From: JBKHXF01 sp046566145
Lineage (GTDB): Bacteria; Actinomycetota; Nitriliruptoria; Nitriliruptorales; Nitriliruptoraceae
NCBI GenBank assembly: GCA_046566145.1
Contig: JBKHXF010000030.1
Location: 1-64,000, forward strand
DNA: 64,000 bases
Direction of reading: 5' to 3'
Shown here: piece after piece, positions 8,070 through 20,355 of the stretch
Layout of the letters: each line of letters starts with the position of its first letter
How positions within the stretch are numbered: position 1 is the first letter of the stretch
Made by a program: the position numbers and the translations under genes
The notes under the pieces: model-generated
What the model was told of the DNA's origin: nothing
Databases searched by the model: none
The model's input: only the letters and a program-made list of their open reading frames with translations

Positions 8070-8249
8070 GCCGGGCTCCTCGTCGTCGCCGTTCCACGCC
8101 CGTCGTGGCCGGCCGGGTCACGCTACCGGCGGTCGGTCGCGGGGTCGTCTTGGCGCCCCGGCAGCTGCTGCGCTTCCCTCACCCACGCCCCCAGGGGCAC
8201 CCTCTCCCACCGGGCACCCGGCCCGACCCGCGACGAAGGCGAGCGCACC

Positions 8250-9269
8250 GTGACCCGCGTGTTCTCCGGCATCCAGCCGTCCGGCGACCTGCACCTCGGC
8301 AACTACCTCGGGGCGCTGGTGAACTGGGTCGCGCTGCAGGACCGGGCCGACGCGACCTACTGCATCGTCGACATGCACGCGATCACCGTCGAGCACGACC
8401 CGGCCGAACTCCGGCAGCGCACCGTCGACATGGTGACCAACCTGCTCGCGGTCGGCATCGACCCGTCCCGCGCGACGCTGTTCGTCCAGTCGCACGTCGG
8501 TGACGTCCACGCCGAGGCGACCTGGCTGTTCAACTGCATCACCGGGTTCGGCGAGCTGCGCAAGCAGCCGCAGTTCAAGGAGAAGGCCGACCGCATCGAG
8601 GCCGGCGACCTCAAGGGCCAGGTCTCCGTCGGGCTGTTCGACTACCCGGTCCTGCAGACCGCCGACATCATCCTCTACGACGCCGAGGAGGTCCCGGTCG
8701 GCGAGGACCAGCGCCACCACATCGAGCTGGCCCGCAACATCGCGCAGCGGTTCAACAGCCGCTTCTGCCCGGAGGACGACCCGCTGTTCGTCCTGCCGGA
8801 GGCGGTGCACCCGGCAGCGGCCGCCCGCGTCATGGACCTGCAGGAGCCGACCACCCGGATGTCCAAGTCGGCGTCGTCCGACAAGGGCATCGTCGGCGTC
8901 CTCGACGACCCGAAGCGCATCGCCAAGAAGATCCGCAGCGCCGTGACCGACTCGGACGCGGAGGTCCGCCACGACCGGGCCGCGAAGCCGGGCGTGTCCA
9001 ACCTCATCGAGCTCCACGCCGCCGCGACCGGCCGCACCATCGAGCAGGTCGAGGCCGAGTTCGCCGGGCAGCAGTACGGAGCGCTCAAGTCCGCCGTCGC
9101 CGACGCGGTCGTCGCGCTGCTCGAGCCCGTGCAGGCCCGGCACGCCGAGCTCGCGTCCGACCCCGGCGAGGTCACCCGGCAGCTCGCCGCAGGCGCGGAG
9201 AAGGCCCGCGAGGTCGCCGCGCCGAAGCTGGCCCGCGCCAAGGAGCTCGTCGGGTTCCTGCTGCGATGA
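8250..9269 (+). CDS. trpS: Tryptophan--tRNA ligase
   Basis: Charges tRNA-Trp. The 339-residue length fits bacterial TrpS. The class I HIGH-type motif is GDLHLGNYLGAL in the first 20 residues, KMSKS-type is TRMSKSASSDKG (about residue 205), and CITGFGELRKQPQFKEK and VGEDQRHHIELARNIAQRFN are typical. The GTG start gives VTRVFSGIQPSGDLH, the expected N-terminus; ACGAAGGCGAG lies upstream. No T-box leader is visible in the 180-base spacer. Confidence 0.97.
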   Translation: MTRVFSGIQPSGDLHLGNYLGALVNWVALQDRADATYCIVDMHAITVEHDPAELRQRTVDMVTNLLAVGIDPSRATLFVQSHVGDVHAEATWLFNCITGFGELRKQPQFKEKADRIEAGDLKGQVSVGLFDYPVLQTADIILYDAEEVPVGEDQRHHIELARNIAQRFNSRFCPEDDPLFVLPEAVHPAAAARVMDLQEPTTRMSKSASSDKGIVGVLDDPKRIAKKIRSAVTDSDAEVRHDRAAKPGVSNLIELHAAATGRTIEQVEAEFAGQQYGALKSAVADAVVALLEPVQARHAELASDPGEVTRQLAAGAEKAREVAAPKLARAKELVGFLLR

Positions 9270-9318
9270 GGGTCCCCCTCCCGCTCACCCACCTCCCCGG
9301 CGGCTGACGGGGGAAGGG

Positions 9319-9759
9319 TCAGCCGGTGATGCGGCGGCCGGTGATGCGCTCGGGACGGATGCACAGCCAGCGCCGGCGGCTCGGGTCCTCGGCCCACGTG
9401 CGCAGCCCCAGCCGTTCGAGCTTCGCCTGCTCGATGAGGTCGAGCACCGGCTCCATGCGCCCGTGGACGACGACGCTCCAGCCGCCCTCCACGTCGCCCT
9501 CGACCGCGTCGGCCTCGTAGACGACCCTCGGCCGGTCGTCGCGCTCGGCGGCGTCGAGCTTGGAGCCGATGGCGGTGCGGAACACCACGCAGCCGTCGTG
9601 GACCGCGTGGTTGACCGGGAGCACCACGGGCGCGCCCCGGGACACGAAGCCCAGCCGCCCGACCGGCACCGACGCGAGCAGCTCGAGGCAGGTCGCCTCG
9701 TCCAGCACGTCGAGCTCGACCGGGTCGCCGGACGGGACGCCCTCGCCGGGCGCGCTCAC
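9319..9759 (-). CDS. Pyridoxamine 5'-phosphate oxidase-family flavin-binding protein
   Basis: A 146-residue split-barrel protein. Family signatures: LDEATCLELLASVPVGRLGFVSRGAPVVLPVNH at the N-terminus (split here as LLASVPVGRLGF and PVVLPVNHAV), then VVFRTAIGSKLDAA, VEGGWSVVVHGRMEPV and the C-terminal RWLCIRPERITGRRI. Such proteins bind FMN or F420 and reduce small substrates; with F420 genes in this genome an F420-binding role is possible but unproven. The GTG start overlaps the stop of the glutamate dehydrogenase gene by four bases, so expression is coupled. Confidence 0.85.
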   Translation of the reverse strand: MSAPGEGVPSGDPVELDVLDEATCLELLASVPVGRLGFVSRGAPVVLPVNHAVHDGCVVFRTAIGSKLDAAERDDRPRVVYEADAVEGDVEGGWSVVVHGRMEPVLDLIEQAKLERLGLRTWAEDPSRRRWLCIRPERITGRRITG

Positions 9760-11012
9760 AGGTAGCCCCGCAGCTCGGCGGCCTCGACGACCCGCGACAC
9801 GGCCAGGGCGAACGCGGCCTCCCGCAGGGTCATCTCCGGGCCGGCGGCCATGAAGTCGCGGCACTGCCGCCACGCGAGGCTGAGCTTGCGCTCGAGCCGC
9901 GCGTTGACGTCGTCCTCCTCCCAGGAGATCTCCTGGTTGTTCTGGACCCACTCGAAGTAGCTGACGATGACGCCGCCGGCGTTGGCGAGGATGTCGGGCA
10001 GGACGTGCACGCCCCGGTCCGCGAGCATCGCGTCGGCGACCGGGGTGACCGGGTGGTTGGCCGCCTCCACGACCATGCGGCAGTCGAGCGCCTCGGCGTT
10101 GTGGTGGGTGACGACCTCGCCGAGCGCGGCGGGCACGAGCACGTCGCACGGCAGGGTCAGCAGCGTCTCGTTGTCGACCGGCTCCGAGCCGGGGAAGTCG
10201 ACCACGCTGCCGGTCCGGGCGACGTGCTCGACGAGCTTCTCCACGTCGATGCCGTCGCCCACGAGGATGCCGCCCCGCACGTCGGACGCCGCGATCACCT
10301 TCGTCCCCTGCTCGTGCGCGATCCTCGCGGCCCACGACCCGACGTTGCCGAAGCCCTGCACGACCATCGTCAGCTCGTCGGGGGAGCCGAGCGCCAGGTC
10401 GCGGGCCGCCTCGTTCATCACGGTCACGACGCCGCGGCCCGTCGCCGCCTCGCGGCCGCGGGACCCCCCGAGCGCGATCGGCTTGCCCGTGACGATCTGG
10501 GTGGTGTGGCCGTGCTTGCGCCCGTACTCGTCCATGAACCAGCTCATGGTCTGGGCGTTGGTGTTCATGTCGGGCGCGGGGATGTCGCGGGTCGGCCCGA
10601 TGATGTGACCGATCTGGCCGAAGTAGCGCCGGCTGAGGCGCTCGAGCTCGGCGCGGCTCATCCCCGTCGGGTCCACCTGCACGCCGCCCTTCGCGCCGCC
10701 GAAGGGCACGTCGACCAGCGCGGTCTTCCACGTCATCAGCGACGCGAGCGCGCGGACCTCGTCGAGGTCGGCGCTCGGGTGGTAGCGGATGCCGCCCTTG
10801 TACGGGCCGCGGGCACCGTTGTGCTGCACCCGGTAGCCGATGTAGACGTCGAGGGCGCCGGAGTCGCGCCGGACCGGGACCTGCACCCGCAGCTCCCGGA
10901 ACGTCCCGCTCAGCACCGCCACGGCCTCGTCGCCGAGCTCGTCGAGCTCGGCGGCGCGGCCGAAGAAGTAGTTGACCGCCTCGAACGGGGTCATGTCCTC
11001 GCGCAGCTCCAC
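9756..11012 (-). CDS. gdhA: Glutamate dehydrogenase (Glu/Leu/Phe/Val family)
   Basis: Oxidative deamination of glutamate or assimilation of ammonium onto 2-oxoglutarate. The 418-residue protein shows GPYKGGIRYHP and the catalytic-Lys region VPFGGAKGGVQVDP in the N-terminal domain, DIPAPDMNTNAQTMSWFMDE, then the Rossmann loop VVQGFGNVGSWAARI and EAANHPVTPVAD. The N-terminal length matches hexameric Glu/Leu DH. GTG at 11012 is preceded by GGAAGGGAG at ideal spacing. It is divergent from sdhC. Coenzyme preference cannot be read here. Confidence 0.93.
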   Translation of the reverse strand: MELREDMTPFEAVNYFFGRAAELDELGDEAVAVLSGTFRELRVQVPVRRDSGALDVYIGYRVQHNGARGPYKGGIRYHPSADLDEVRALASLMTWKTALVDVPFGGAKGGVQVDPTGMSRAELERLSRRYFGQIGHIIGPTRDIPAPDMNTNAQTMSWFMDEYGRKHGHTTQIVTGKPIALGGSRGREAATGRGVVTVMNEAARDLALGSPDELTMVVQGFGNVGSWAARIAHEQGTKVIAASDVRGGILVGDGIDVEKLVEHVARTGSVVDFPGSEPVDNETLLTLPCDVLVPAALGEVVTHHNAEALDCRMVVEAANHPVTPVADAMLADRGVHVLPDILANAGGVIVSYFEWVQNNQEISWEEDDVNARLERKLSLAWRQCRDFMAAGPEMTLREAAFALAVSRVVEAAELRGYL

Positions 11013-11360
11013 GGTGGGCTCCCTTCCTGCCGTGCGACGCGCTTCCCGAGTCAAGCAGCCGAGCCGGCGGCGTGCCGACGGACGGCCAGGGGTGACGCGG
11101 GACTGGCCCGGTCGGGCCGGGTCGTACACCGGTCGTGTCGGCACCGAACGGCAGGCGACGCGGTGTCCCGGCCCGCCGCGGAGGGAGGCGCCGGGACCGC
11201 CGGTGGTAGGCTCCCGGCCGCCGCGCCGCCAGACGTCCCGACGGCCCCCGGTGGGCTCCTGCAGCCCCGCCGACCGCCCCGTCATGACACGGCGCGACCC
11301 CGACGCCACGCCGGCGCCGGCGCCGCTCCCGGCAGCACCACTCCTCGCAGGAGACCCGTG
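11013..11360 (+). promoter_or_regulatory. gdhA-sdhC intergenic region; sdh promoter
   Basis: This 348-base divergent spacer holds a clear plus-strand -10 box, TAGGCT at 11207-11212, implying an sdh leader of about 140 bases. Within the leader an ATG at 11284 opens a 25-codon frame (MTRRDPDATPAPAPLPAAPL...) whose TGA overlaps the sdhC ATG; it lacks a Shine-Dalgarno sequence, so it may be chance. No convincing gdhA -10 box, riboswitch or other gene was seen. Confidence 0.4.
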
Positions 11361-12119
11361 ATGGCAGCGACCAAGACCGAGGCGCGCCCCGCCGCGTCGG
11401 CGACCCGCTCGGCCCCGTTCCTCGTCGAGCTGTACCGCTCGGCGATGGGCAAGAAGTACGTCATGGCCGTCAGCGGCATCGTGATGATGGGCTACGTGTT
11501 CGCCCACATGGTCGGCAACCTGAAGCTGTACCTCGGCACCGAGGCCGACGGCACGCCGAAGATCGACCACTACGCCGAGTGGCTGCGCACCGGCCTCGGC
11601 ACGCCGATCCTCCCCGAGGAGGGCGTGCTGTGGATCTTCCGGCTCGTCCTGCTCGCCGCGCTGGTGTTCCACGTCCACGCCGCGTGGGCGCTCACGGTCA
11701 TGAACCGCAGGGCGCGCCCCGACGGCTACCGCTCCAAGCGCGACTACATCTCCGCCGACTTCGCGTCGCGGACGATGCGCTGGACGGGCGTCATCGTGCT
11801 GCTGTTCATCGGCTTCCACCTCGCCGACCTGACGTTCGGGTCGCAGCCCGCCGCCTCAGCCGACTACGTCTACGGCGACGTGTACGCGAACATCGTGGCG
11901 AGCTTCCAGCGCCCCGCGGTGGCCGCGTTCTACATCGTCGCGAACCTCGCGCTCGGGGTGCACCTCTACCACGGGGGCTGGAGCCTGTTCCAGACCCTCG
12001 GCGTGGTGAACCCCCGCTACAACCACCTCCGCCGCAGCTTCGCGGTGGTGTTCGCCGCGGTGGTGGTCCTCGGCAACATCTCGTTCCCCGTGGCGGTGCT
12101 CACCGGCATCGTCGCGTAG
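11361..12119 (+). CDS. sdhC: Succinate dehydrogenase cytochrome b558 subunit
   Basis: Membrane anchor of complex II, carrying haem b and the menaquinone site. At 252 residues with five hydrophobic helices it belongs to the single-anchor b558 type, not the SdhC+SdhD pair. Candidate haem-ligand His residues lie in MGYVFAHMVGNLKLY, LVFHVHAAWAL, LLFIGFHLADLTFG and LALGVHLYHGGWSLFQTLG. The ATG has GCAGGAG upstream. Gene order C-A-B is the usual one for this type. No sdhD is present or expected. Confidence 0.93.
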   Translation: MAATKTEARPAASATRSAPFLVELYRSAMGKKYVMAVSGIVMMGYVFAHMVGNLKLYLGTEADGTPKIDHYAEWLRTGLGTPILPEEGVLWIFRLVLLAALVFHVHAAWALTVMNRRARPDGYRSKRDYISADFASRTMRWTGVIVLLFIGFHLADLTFGSQPAASADYVYGDVYANIVASFQRPAVAAFYIVANLALGVHLYHGGWSLFQTLGVVNPRYNHLRRSFAVVFAAVVVLGNISFPVAVLTGIVA

Positions 12120-12183
12120 ACGACCGACACACCGACGGCCATCGCGCGCCCGGCGGCGCGCACACTGACGACAGGGTGACTCC

Positions 12184-14099
<1,916 letters not shown>

Positions 14100-14103
<4 letters not shown>

Positions 14104-14852
14104 ACCTCACCCTCCGCGTCTGGCGTCAGGCCGGCCCCGAGGACGAGGGCCGCTTCGAGACCTACGAGGCGAACGACATCTCCGAGGACATGTCGTTCCT
14201 CGAGATGCTCGACACCGTCAACGAGCGGCTCATCGCCGACGGCGTCGAGCCCATCGAGTTCGCGCACGACTGCCGTGAGGGCATCTGCGGCACGTGCGGC
14301 CTCATGATCGACGGGCAGGCCCACGGTCCGTGGAAGGGCACGGCGACGTGCCAGCTCCACATGCGCGCCTACCACGACGGCGACGAGATCGTCATCGAGC
14401 CGTGGCGCGCGTCGGGCTTCCCGATCGTCAAGGACCTCGTCGTCGACCGCCGCGCCTTCGACCGCATCATCGAGGCCGGCGGCTACATCTCGGTGGACAC
14501 CGGGTCGGCCTCCGACGCCAACCTGACGCCGATCTCCAAGGAGGTCGCGGACCGGGCGATGGACGCCGCGGCCTGCATCTCCTGCGGGGCCTGCGTGGCC
14601 GCGTGCCCCAACGGCGCGGCGCAGCTGTTCACCTCCGCGAAGCTCGCCCACCTCAACCTGCTCCCGCAGGGGCAGGCCGAGCGCGACGAGCGGACCTTGG
14701 GCATGGTGGAGACCATGGAGTCGTACTTCGGCTCCTGCACCAACCACCGCGAGTGCGAGTCGGCGTGCCCGAAGGGCATCTCGATCGACTTCATCGGCAT
14801 GATGAACCGCGACTACGCCAGGGCGAAGTTCAAGGGCCGTCGCAGCGCCTGA
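14100..14852 (+). CDS. sdhB: Succinate dehydrogenase iron-sulfur subunit
   Basis: Carries electrons from FAD to the membrane haem and quinone. In its 250 residues the [2Fe-2S] ligands are in CREGICGTCGLMIDG plus a downstream Cys (GTATCQLH), the [4Fe-4S] cluster in CISCGACVAACPNG, and the [3Fe-4S] cluster in CTNHRECESACPKGI. GTG at 14100 overlaps the sdhA stop (GTGA). A strong hairpin follows 16 bases after the stop. Confidence 0.97.
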
Positions 14853-14868
14853 GCGACCCCTCCCACCC

Positions 14869-14899
14869 CGTCGACCCCGGCCCCGCGCCGGGGTCGACG
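14869..14899 (+). terminator. Hairpin terminator of sdhCAB
   Basis: A perfect 13-bp stem (arm CGTCGACCCCGGC) closes a 5-base loop just after sdhB. There is no U-tract, as often in actinobacteria. The convergent minus-strand pseudogene ends 20 bases beyond, so the hairpin may serve both sides. Confidence 0.75.
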
Positions 14900-14919
14900 C
14901 GTGTCCGGGCGCCCGTTCG

Positions 14920-15935
14920 TCAGGCGGCGGCGCGGATGCGGGAGGTCGCGAGCTCGATCGCGGGTGACACCCCGACGGCGGTCCGCATCGCCGTGAGGGT
15001 CACCCCGCACTGGTGCACGCCGGCGGCCGCGACGGGTGCCGGCAGCGGCAGCCCGAGCTGCCGGCGCTCCTCGGCGGCCAGCGAGCCGAGGGCCCCCGCG
15101 AACAGCGAGGCGTACCCGGGCAGCGCCACGGGCGGGATGGGGGGCAGCCGCAGGAACCGCACCGCGTCGCGGCCCTGCCGGCCGACGGCGAGCTCGCCGC
15201 GGAAGCGGCGCAGCACCGCGTCCAGGGAGGCGACGTCGTGGGGGAGCTCGCCCTCGTCGAGCAGCGGCAGCCGCACCGCGCCGGCCCGAAGCCGGCGGTG
15301 CCCGTCGGGGGAGTCGAGGGCGTCGAGGTCGACGCGGGGGTCGAGCAGCGCCGAGATGCGGGACTGCTCGAGCACGAACCGGTCGGCGTCGGCGGGCGAC
15401 AGCGGCGCCGGGGCCCACAGCCGGTCGGCCGCGAGCAGCGACGAGGTGAGCGAGACCGACACCCAGGCGAGCAGGTGCGGCGAGCCGGCGGTGTAGCGCC
15501 GGCCGTCGGGCGAGGCGCCCCGGACCGGCCGGTGGGCCCGCGGGCACGGCGGGCCACGGCGAGGGCCTGCGGCACCGACCCGAAGGTCGACGTCGTGACG
15601 TACGCGGAGGTGCGCGACAGCCGGCCGAGCGGGTCCTCGCGGTAGCGGGAGTGGTCGGCGACGCCGGCCATCGCGAGCGGGTGCAGCACCTGCACGAGCA
15701 GGCCCCGCAGGCCCCCGGCGATCGCGGCCGGCTCGGCGATGAGCCGCCACGACGGCGACCCGGGGCCGCACAGGCCGGGGTCGCCGGCGTCGACGCCCGG
15801 GTCGAACGGTGGGGCCGTCCCGAACAGCCGCTGCAGCAGCCAGCGGACGCCGGCGCGGGCGACCGGCAGCCCGTCCGGGGCGGCGGAGGCCAGGGCGCGA
15901 CGCGACGCGCGCGTGACGGGTCCGGGGTGCGGCAC
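14920..15935 (-). pseudogene. DUF2236 (MpaB-like oxygenase) gene with a frameshift
   Basis: The two halves of a DUF2236 protein lie in different frames. Codons from a GTG at 15935 (VPHPGPVTRASRRALAS) run through LLVQVLHPLAMAGVADHSRY and TSAYVTTSTFGSVPQALAVA, then lose similarity; the expected continuation AHRPVRGASPDGRRYTAGSP and LLAWVSVSLTSSLLAADR are in another frame, down to a stop at 14920. The switch lies near 15540, in GGGCCCGCGGGC; one extra base would rejoin ARRAR to AHRPVRG. Either a recent mutation or a sequencing error in GC-rich DNA. The rest of the sequence is undamaged, so the lesion is young. The family contains haem-binding secreted or membrane-associated oxygenases. Confidence 0.75.
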
Positions 15936-15955
15936 GGTGGGGTCCTCGGGTCCGG

Positions 15956-16006
15956 CGCGGGCGGGGGCGGCACGGGTTCGTCGCGGGCGGGGGCGGCACG
16001 GGTTCG
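15956..16006. repeat. 25-bp perfect direct repeat
   Basis: Two identical 25-base copies (15956-15980 and 15982-16006), each containing GGCGGGGGCGGCACGGGTTC, are separated by one T, giving a 26-base period. They lie between the divergent DUF2236 and hydrolase-like genes, upstream of the plus-strand TACCGT box at 16038-16043. Either a tandem regulator site or a slippage duplication. Confidence 0.75.
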
Positions 16007-16128
16007 GACCGTGCGGACGCCGCGGGCGGGTCGTCGGTACCGTCCGGGCACTCGCGGCGGCGGACCCGCTGCCGACGGGACACGGGAGCGGGACGACCGT
16101 CGACGGTCGTGCCGAGAGGAGCCGGGAC

Positions 16129-17430
16129 GTGTCGGAGGGGACCAGCGCGCCGTCGGGCGACGTGCGCGACGCGCGTGACGGTGCGGCCGCAGCCGTGGTC
16201 GCACGGCTGCGTCGGGTGCCGCCGGCGGCCGTCGTGGCCGCGGCGCTGGTCGTCCTCGTCGCGGACCTCGGTGCCCTCGCGGCCCGCGGGCCCGCCGGCG
16301 CCGGCGGCCCGGTCGCGACCGTCACGGTCGACGCGCCGTGGGCGACCGCGACCCCCGATGCGGTGGCGACCGCCGCGCCGCCGGCGCGTCCCTCGCCCCG
16401 CCCCGAGCTGCTGTGGGAGCGCGACGGACGCATCGCCGCGCTGGCCGTGCCGTCGCCCGAGCCGAGCCCGCCCGCCCCGTCCCCCGCGCCGCCGGCGCCC
16501 TCGCCCGCCCCGCCCGCACCCTCACCGGCCGCCGCGGCCGCCGCGGCCGCGCCCGCCGTCCCCGCCGTGCCCGCCCCGCCGGCCGTCAGCGCACCGCCGG
16601 CGCGGCCCGCCCGCCCCGCGCCGTGGACCGTCGCCGTGCACCAGGGCTACGGCGCCTGGATCGACGTGTACGACTGGTCGCACACGCACTCCAACGGTCG
16701 GCCGAAGGTCACCGTCGACACGATGGACGAGCTGGCCGCTCGCGGCGTGCAGACGCTCTACATCCAGACCGCCCGGCCGACGTCGCCCGTCGACGTGGTC
16801 GAACCCGAGCGGCTCACCGCCCTGATCGCCCGCGCCCGGGCGTCCGGCATGGCCGTGGTCACCTGGTACCTGCCGACCTTCGTGGACCTCGAGGTCGACC
16901 TGCGCCGCGTGCGGGCCGCGATGGCGCTCGACGTCGACGGGTTCGCGCTCGACATCGAGGCGACCGACGTCGAGGACGTCGACGAGCGCAACCGCCGCTA
17001 CCTCGCGCTGTCGCGCCAGATGCGCGCCGACGTCGGCGACCGGGCGCTGGTCGCGACGGTGATCAGCCCCGTCGCGCTCGAGGACCTCGCCCCGGGGCGC
17101 TGGCCGCGGTTCCCGTGGAAGGAGACCGCGGAGCTCTACGACGTCATCCAGCCGATGAACTACTTCACCTACCGGGAGGAGTCGTCGGGCTGGCGTGATG
17201 CGGAGCGCTACACCGCGGAGAACATCCGGCGGATCCGCCGCAACACGGGTCGGCCCGACGTGCCGGTCCACACCATCGGGGGGATCGGGAACCTCACCAC
17301 GGTCGAGGACGTGGAGGGGATGACGCGCGCGGCGCGGGCCGAGCGCGCGATGGGGGCGAGCCTCTACGACGTGGCCACCACGCACGAGGCGCTGTGGGCG
17401 CCGATGCGGGCCTGGCGCGAGCTGCGCTGA
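16129..17430 (+). CDS. Membrane-anchored protein with glycoside-hydrolase-like domain
   Basis: A 433-residue exported protein. Residues about 25-50 form a single hydrophobic segment (VVAAALVVLVADLGALAA), a signal anchor with the bulk outside. Residues about 95-165 are a Pro/Ala/Ser linker with repeated APSPAPP units, a typical wall-spanning spacer. The C-terminal 260 residues look like a TIM-barrel of the putative glycoside hydrolase type: GVQTLYIQTARPTS, VVTWYLPTFVD, GFALDIEATD, DVIQPMNYFTYREESSGWRD and HTIGGIGN. The Asp/Glu pairs in ALDIEATD may be catalytic. GTG at 16129 follows GAGAGGAG. Substrate unknown; wall glycan is a guess. Confidence 0.7.
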   Translation: MSEGTSAPSGDVRDARDGAAAAVVARLRRVPPAAVVAAALVVLVADLGALAARGPAGAGGPVATVTVDAPWATATPDAVATAAPPARPSPRPELLWERDGRIAALAVPSPEPSPPAPSPAPPAPSPAPPAPSPAAAAAAAAPAVPAVPAPPAVSAPPARPARPAPWTVAVHQGYGAWIDVYDWSHTHSNGRPKVTVDTMDELAARGVQTLYIQTARPTSPVDVVEPERLTALIARARASGMAVVTWYLPTFVDLEVDLRRVRAAMALDVDGFALDIEATDVEDVDERNRRYLALSRQMRADVGDRALVATVISPVALEDLAPGRWPRFPWKETAELYDVIQPMNYFTYREESSGWRDAERYTAENIRRIRRNTGRPDVPVHTIGGIGNLTTVEDVEGMTRAARAERAMGASLYDVATTHEALWAPMRAWRELR

Positions 17431-17479
17431 CCCGGACGTCCGGCCGGGGCGTGGCCCTCGGAGCGTCGTGCCGGTCCCG

Positions 17480-17498
17480 TACCGTTGCAATCACAACG
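17480..17498 (+). promoter_or_regulatory. Promoter and candidate operator of the OYE gene
   Basis: A TACCGT -10 box (17480-17485) runs into CGTTGCAATCACAACG (17483-17498), which has 5-base inverted arms CGTTG/CAACG and an AT-rich centre that is unusual here. It would sit at the transcription start. MarR- or HxlR-type repressors of flavin reductases bind sites of this shape; no such regulator gene is adjacent. Confidence 0.35.
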
Positions 17499-17533
17499 AC
17501 CAACGCCCGCCCGCAGACCTCCCGGAGCCCCCC

Positions 17534-18637
<1,104 letters not shown>

Positions 18638-18659
18638 GCGGGACGCCGCGGTTCGGGCC

Positions 18660-18696
18660 GCGGGGCGGCGCCGGCGTACGCTCGGCGCCGCCCCGC
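18660..18696 (+). terminator. Hairpin whose loop carries a -10 box
   Basis: A perfect 13-bp stem (GCGGGGCGGCGCC and its complement) encloses an 11-base loop that contains TACGCT (18677-18682), the probable -10 box of the mutase gene. The same segment could thus end OYE transcription and start that of the mutase. Confidence 0.6.
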
Positions 18697-18761
18697 AGCC
18701 GTCCGTGGGGGCACCGCAGCCCCGACGCCGCCCGACCGCACCCGCAGTGAGGACGCCAGCC

Positions 18762-20348
<1,587 letters not shown>

Positions 20349-20355
20349 GCCCCGG

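Noticed and set aside
17432..17443. CCGGACGTCCGG palindrome after the hydrolase-like gene
   Set aside because: It has no loop and, at this GC content, 12-base palindromes of C/G-rich sequence are expected now and then.
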